From positions 1 through 27,421 of the forward strand of contig CAMAYM010000025.1 in assembly GCA_945862495.1 (NCBI GenBank): a DNA stretch of 27,421 nucleotides, in the 5' to 3' direction. This document shows positions 23,779 through 27,421 of this stretch, piece after piece. Below the pieces are notes generated by a model. That model was not told the origin of the DNA, did not search any database, and saw only the letters and a program-made list of their open reading frames with translations. A program made the position numbers and the translations under genes. Numbering within the stretch: position 1 is the stretch's first letter; each line of letters opens with the position of its first letter. This DNA is from Bordetella parapertussis (GTDB lineage Bacteria; Pseudomonadota; Gammaproteobacteria; Burkholderiales; Burkholderiaceae_B).

Positions 23779-25620
23779 ATGACTGACAGTAGCAACCACA
23801 CCACGACATCACGCTCAAGTCATCACGCATTACATGCGTTGATATTGGTGGGTCTTATCAGTGCAATAGGCGTTTTATTTGCATTGACCTTGCAGCATAA
23901 TCAATCCATATCAGAACTTGAAAATCGTCGTCTAGCCAAGTGGCCGACATTGTCATCAGAAACGCTTTTAGACGGCTCATACGCACGAGAAATTGAAAAA
24001 TACGTCGCAGACCATTTTCCAGGAAGAGGGTATTTGACTGAAGCTGCATTTGCGATTCGTTCATACCGTGGAATACATGCAGGCGATCGCGTCATTCAGG
24101 TTAAAGGTGCTGAAACGGGATTTGAAGATATCAGTAAGTGGGCTACGCCTTCTTCTGCGGAGCCGTCTGCCCAAGCTGATATTTCAAATGTAGACACTGA
24201 CAAAGATACGGCGGTTGACTTAGCCTCAAAAACTGAAGGAAAAGATGAGTCGGAAATTCCTTCTCAGATAGTTGTTGCTTCTGTTGCTAATACTACAAAA
24301 TTGCCTGAGGAGTCGCCCCAACCGATTGTCATTCTTCAACCTGAGCCGCCCAGCACTCAGGCGGCAATTCCTAATGAAGTTTCGACTGCCAACGAAGAGC
24401 CTCCTGCTGTGCCTCCTGCTGTGCCTCCTACTGTGCCTCCTACTGTGCCTCCTACAGTGCCTCCTGCTGTGCCTCCTGCCGCGACTCCGGCTGTGACTCC
24501 TGCCGTGCCTCCTGCAGCGACTCCGGCTGTACCTTCTGCAGTGATTCCTGTCACTGTCACGCCCCCTCAGACTAAACCCCCTGCACCAAAACAATCTCCT
24601 CCGGTAGTGGCTGCACAGGCTAAACCTCTGAACGTTGTGGGTGGAGTGTTGTTACATGAGGGACAAGCATTATTCATGTTTCAAGGAACAGACCGCGGTG
24701 CACAAGGCTATGCGAATGCCGTCAATACTTGGGTGGAACTCGTCGCGAAGAAACGCCCAGGCATGACCTCTACCGTAGTCGTCACACCGACGAGTAGTCA
24801 TTTTTATCTCCCGCCTGCTGCGCGCGCACGCACAACGTCAGAGCCAAAAAATCTTGCCGCAATGCGAGCAGCATTACTTCCTGAGGTACGTTTTGCGGAT
24901 GTCGTATCTGAAATGGAAGGACATCAAGACGAAGCGTTATTTTTTAAATCCGATCATCACTGGACTGGACTTGGCGCGTATTACGCCTATCGAGCTTGGG
25001 CACATGCAAATGGCGTGGCACCTCTGGCGCTATCCGCCTTTAGTAAACGCTCCGTTCCGGGTGTGGCCGGCTCTTTTTGGAGCTTGACGCAAGCGCCGGA
25101 GTTAAGGAATGCAGATAAGGAGTCTTTTTACTACGTCCCAACAACAGTGACTTTCGATGGCACACAATATACGGGCCCGCAGCAAAAAACTCCGGTGGCA
25201 CAGCCATTTTTCGCTGAAAAAAGTCGAGGGTATATCGTTTTCTTGGGTGGTGACATTCCTTTATTAGTTTCAAACACAAATGCTGGCACAGGACGTACTG
25301 CCTTGGTCGTGAAAAACTCTTATGGCAACGCTTTCGCCCCCTACCTCCTTCCACATTTTGATCGTGTTGTCGTGCTTGATTATCGTTACGTATCTCGAAA
25401 TATTCAGGATATCGTAGACACGTTTGGGGTGACGGACCTAGTCTTTGTGAATGCTACGATCACAGCAAACTCCGGTGCACACCAGGAAAGAATGCGTCAA
25501 GTCGCCCGTGGCAGTTCGACGGCTTGGCTCACTGAAGCTGAAAAACGTCGTATCAAACAACAAGAGGATGCCGCAGCTAGCACGCAACCTGCCGCTACAG
25601 CGAGTGTTACTGCACAGTAG
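23779..25620 (+). CDS. Membrane-anchored DHHW/AlgJ-like O-acetyltransferase accessory protein with proline-rich repeat
   Basis: The 613-residue protein has one N-terminal membrane segment (about residues 18-38, ALILVGLISAIGVLFALTL) and should face the periplasm. It carries the family start SELENRRLAKWP and VADHFPGRGYL, then the SDHHWTGLGAYYAY motif with Asp392 and His394, and VKNSYGNAFAPYL with Ser514, matching the Asp-His and Ser arrangement of AlgJ/AlgX-type SGNH-like acetyltransferases. The end of the domain reads LDYRYVSRNIQDIV. Between the N-terminal part and the catalytic part sits an acidic then Pro-rich stretch (about residues 112-283) with twelve tetrapeptide repeats at 208-255. It follows the MBOAT gene by three bases. 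The acetyltransferase role is inferred from family and context; it could instead be a structural partner of the MBOAT protein. Confidence 0.85.
   Translation: MTDSSNHTTTSRSSHHALHALILVGLISAIGVLFALTLQHNQSISELENRRLAKWPTLSSETLLDGSYAREIEKYVADHFPGRGYLTEAAFAIRSYRGIHAGDRVIQVKGAETGFEDISKWATPSSAEPSAQADISNVDTDKDTAVDLASKTEGKDESEIPSQIVVASVANTTKLPEESPQPIVILQPEPPSTQAAIPNEVSTANEEPPAVPPAVPPTVPPTVPPTVPPAVPPAATPAVTPAVPPAATPAVPSAVIPVTVTPPQTKPPAPKQSPPVVAAQAKPLNVVGGVLLHEGQALFMFQGTDRGAQGYANAVNTWVELVAKKRPGMTSTVVVTPTSSHFYLPPAARARTTSEPKNLAAMRAALLPEVRFADVVSEMEGHQDEALFFKSDHHWTGLGAYYAYRAWAHANGVAPLALSAFSKRSVPGVAGSFWSLTQAPELRNADKESFYYVPTTVTFDGTQYTGPQQKTPVAQPFFAEKSRGYIVFLGGDIPLLVSNTNAGTGRTALVVKNSYGNAFAPYLLPHFDRVVVLDYRYVSRNIQDIVDTFGVTDLVFVNATITANSGAHQERMRQVARGSSTAWLTEAEKRRIKQQEDAAASTQPAATASVTAQ
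24400..24543 (+). repeat. 12-bp minisatellite encoding PPAV/PPTV repeats
   Basis: Twelve consecutive 12-base units of the form CCTCCTGCTGTG encode PPAV x2, PPTV x3, PPAV, PPAA, TPAV x2, PPAA, TPAV and PSAV (residues 208-255 of the DHHW protein). The first units are nearly identical at DNA level while the later ones diverge, and all keep the reading frame. Copy-number change would lengthen or shorten a flexible linker without frameshift. Confidence 0.92.
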
Positions 25621-25632
25621 GTTAACGCTGCT

Positions 25633-25648
25633 ACTCAACACTTTGAGT
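25633..25648 (+). other. Small inverted repeat between the DHHW and SGNH genes
   Basis: ACTCAA (25633-25638) and TTGAGT (25643-25648) pair exactly over CACT, in the 50-base gap ahead of the SGNH gene. No T-run follows immediately. It may separate expression of the SGNH gene from the two upstream genes. Confidence 0.35.
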
Positions 25649-25670
25649 TTCAATTTATCAGGAGAATGTT

Positions 25671-27131
25671 ATGTCCCCGTCAATGTCTGCAGTCGCTGTC
25701 AATTTCACACTGCGCGGGAGAGCCGTTCTCGTCTGTCTGCTCTCAAGCCTAAGTTTTACGATGGCATCCTGTGCACAAACAGATCGTCCTGCATCCAATA
25801 CAACAACACTCGCGGCAAGTACAGACCTACAAACTCAGGCGCCAAAACTTCCCTCCGGACCGCGTCCAACCAGCGGACTGCTCTTTGTTCCTGGAGACCG
25901 CATTGTATGGTTAGGGGACAGCATTACAGCCGCGCATACATATGGTCGCTATGTTGAGGCATTTTTTCTTTTGAGACGACCCGATCTGAACCTCACTTTT
26001 ATTAATGCAGGTATCGGTGGTCACTCCGCACTCAACGGTTTAAATCGACTTGATGCAGACGTTTTGTCGCAACGCCCCTCCGTCGTGGTCGTGAATTTTG
26101 GTATGAATGATGCGGGATATCCAGCAGGTAGTCCGCATGCCGCATTTATTAGAAATATGGATGCCATCATTGAACAACTCAGAAGTGGTGGTGTTCAACG
26201 CATCATTTGGGTCGAACCCACACCCACGCATACCGCAGGTGTCTCTGCACAAGCTAAGCTCTGGGACCGTCAAAAACAACTTGATCGCCTAGTTGCCGAA
26301 ATGCGTACCCATAACGTGAAGTCAGATGTCATTAAAGTGCAATGGCATGATCAGATGAAACAGGCTTTAAACGCTACAGCAGTCAAACCTGATTTCAAAT
26401 TGATTCCAGACCGTATTCATCCCAGTGCTGCAGGCCATGCGGTAATGGCCGCCGAGTTTTTGCGTCAGATTGGTGCAGATCTCGAGCCGAGCGTGATCGA
26501 AAGTACGGTTCGTCAATCCGTGTTGGAGACAGAGTTTCGCCAGGCAGGTGCTGACGTTAAAAAAATCCAAAAAATTCGCACCTCAATGGATCGCAATGCG
26601 GGTGCGAGTATCAATGTCGCGAGTGCGTTGCCACCCGTACCAATGGTCTACAGCGCCGAAGTAAGCAAATTACTTGGTAATAAATCAGTTGAAGCGCTTA
26701 GAAGCTTGACTTGGCGGATTCAAGGGCTAGATCAGAGTGCACGATATGCCGTGCAGATCGATGGCATCAATGTCGGCCGTTACACAGGTGCAGAGTTAGC
26801 AAGAGGGGTTGATGTGATGCCCTCAGATGCAAATCGAAAAACACTCTCTGTCCAGGCTAAGCGCGAACTTGAGGCGTGCTCACTCAAAGATCAGTATGCA
26901 TTTTTAAACGACTTTGAATGTCTGTTTGATATGCTTTATCAAAAAGATCAGTTGCGTATGCTGATGAGACCCGACAGGGTGAGAGATCTACCAAATTTTG
27001 GTACGGTCCGTCTTGCGACCTACACAAACTTTACCGATAGTTGGATCGACTCCGCAAGTCGTGCAATTACAGAACGGGCATTGCAAATGCGTAGAACACC
27101 TCATTCGCTATCACTTGTCCCGCTTCGTTGA
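25671..27131 (+). CDS. SGNH/GDSL hydrolase, probable lipoprotein, with extra C-terminal region
   Basis: The 486-residue protein has an N-terminal hydrophobic signal (about residues 15-33) ending FTMASC, a lipobox-like site with Cys34, so an acylated periplasm-facing or outer-membrane location is likely though not certain. The SGNH blocks are intact: WLGDSIT (nucleophile Ser84), NAGIGGHSA (Gly114-117), FGMNDAG (Asn146) and PDRIHPSAAGH (Asp247, His250). Such enzymes are esterases or acetyltransferases on glycans. A further region of about 200 residues follows (LTWRIQGLDQSARYAVQIDG, VGRYTGAELARGVDV), resembling a beta-rich segment seen after some SGNH hydrolases; its role is unknown to me. A strong AGGAGA at 25660-25665 sets the ATG at 25671. 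It lies 50 bases after the DHHW gene and probably belongs to the same O-acylation unit. Confidence 0.88.
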   Translation: MSPSMSAVAVNFTLRGRAVLVCLLSSLSFTMASCAQTDRPASNTTTLAASTDLQTQAPKLPSGPRPTSGLLFVPGDRIVWLGDSITAAHTYGRYVEAFFLLRRPDLNLTFINAGIGGHSALNGLNRLDADVLSQRPSVVVVNFGMNDAGYPAGSPHAAFIRNMDAIIEQLRSGGVQRIIWVEPTPTHTAGVSAQAKLWDRQKQLDRLVAEMRTHNVKSDVIKVQWHDQMKQALNATAVKPDFKLIPDRIHPSAAGHAVMAAEFLRQIGADLEPSVIESTVRQSVLETEFRQAGADVKKIQKIRTSMDRNAGASINVASALPPVPMVYSAEVSKLLGNKSVEALRSLTWRIQGLDQSARYAVQIDGINVGRYTGAELARGVDVMPSDANRKTLSVQAKRELEACSLKDQYAFLNDFECLFDMLYQKDQLRMLMRPDRVRDLPNFGTVRLATYTNFTDSWIDSASRAITERALQMRRTPHSLSLVPLR

Positions 27132-27132
27132 A

Positions 27133-27421
27133 CTAGTCGTTTTTGAAACTTGGCATGGGAATCACAAGCATCGTACCCGCTGGCACACTTACTCCCATGC
27201 GCAAGTTGTTCATTTGACGCGTTCTGTTCGCATCAACACCCCATTTTTTTGCTATGGCATCTGGTGTCTGTGACTGATCCACAGTGATCGATCGCCACTG
27301 GGAAAGTGGCTGCTCATATTGACGGTATTGATTGTGAAAATACGCAACTTTTGAGACGGGTAACAACAGCGTTTGATTTTGACCTGCCGGAATAAGCGTT
27401 TTGTTAAAGGACGGATTTAAA
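27133..27421 (-). CDS. mltD: C-terminal part of an MltD-like LysM lytic murein transglycosylase (5' end outside window)
   Basis: The minus-strand frame is open from the stop at 27135-27133 to the window edge (95 residues seen), so the start lies beyond 27421. It begins LNPSFNKTLIPAGQNQTLLLPVSK, the sequence that in MltD links the transglycosylase domain to the LysM region, and ends in a LysM-like segment (ITVDQSQTPDAIAKKWGVDA to MNNLRMGVSVPAGTMLVIPM) that would bind peptidoglycan. The catalytic lysozyme-like domain is not in the window, so the assignment rests on this tail. One base separates its stop from the SGNH gene stop on the other strand. Confidence 0.75.
   Translation of the reverse strand, partial: LNPSFNKTLIPAGQNQTLLLPVSKVAYFHNQYRQYEQPLSQWRSITVDQSQTPDAIAKKWGVDANRTRQMNNLRMGVSVPAGTMLVIPMPSFKND

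Noticed and set aside
24400..24543. Repeat array considered as CRISPR
   Set aside because: The units are contiguous 12-base coding repeats with no spacers.
24226..24594. Minus-strand open frame rich in Arg, His and Ser, antisense to the DHHW gene
   Set aside because: It is the reverse reading of the 12-base Pro-rich repeat; the low-complexity composition and lack of a family match make it a shadow.

Overview
The window reads as an ordinary chromosomal stretch from a Gram-negative betaproteobacterium, most likely order Burkholderiales. The evidence is gene order (glnD, map, rpsB-tsf-pyrH-frr-uppS-cdsA-dxr-rseP-bamA-skp-lpxD-fabZ-lpxA-lpxB-rnhB, then a TrmH-family methyltransferase and the divergent ppsR/ppsA pair) and protein sequences that resemble the betaproteobacterial forms. 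Base composition is moderate by eye, lower than many free-living Burkholderiales. I cannot name a genus. I saw no rRNA, tRNA, tmRNA, insertion sequence, integrase or CRISPR array.

Layout. Positions 1-2502 (minus strand) hold the 5' part of glnD, cut by the window edge, and map. Position 2503-2747 is a divergent control region with overlapping promoter candidates and a structured rpsB leader. Positions 2748-18192 form one tightly packed plus-strand run of 16 genes. It covers translation (rpsB, tsf, frr), UMP kinase (pyrH), undecaprenyl and isoprenoid precursors (uppS, dxr), CDP-diacylglycerol (cdsA), envelope stress proteolysis (rseP), outer-membrane protein assembly (bamA, skp), lipid A synthesis (lpxD, fabZ, lpxA, lpxB), RNase HII (rnhB) and an rRNA/tRNA 2'-O-methyltransferase. 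Many junctions overlap by 1-4 bases, which suggests translational coupling. ppsR (minus, 18203-19039) and ppsA (plus, 19248-21611) are a divergent regulator/enzyme pair for PEP synthesis. smpB (minus, 21667-22125) follows after a clear intrinsic terminator.

Positions 22312-27131 leave the conserved backbone. This is a three-gene plus-strand cassette: an MBOAT-family membrane O-acyltransferase (AlgI/DltB type), a membrane-anchored DHHW/AlgJ-like protein carrying a 12-unit proline-rich tetrapeptide repeat, and a probable SGNH/GDSL hydrolase lipoprotein with an extra C-terminal region. The likely job is O-acetylation, and perhaps deacetylation, of a periplasmic or surface glycan. No glycosyltransferase or polysaccharide synthase lies beside it, so the substrate is unknown. 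It abuts, tail to tail with one base between stops, the C-terminal end of an MltD-like LysM murein transglycosylase (minus, entering from the right edge).

No stretch longer than 300 bases lacks a gene. The largest gaps are 2503-2747, 19040-19247 and 22126-22311, and their contents are listed. The most interesting region is the O-acylation cassette, with its repeat-bearing DHHW protein; next is the rpsB leader, which carries a possible attenuator and a 9-bp inverted repeat. I did not find strong evidence of a wholly new system.
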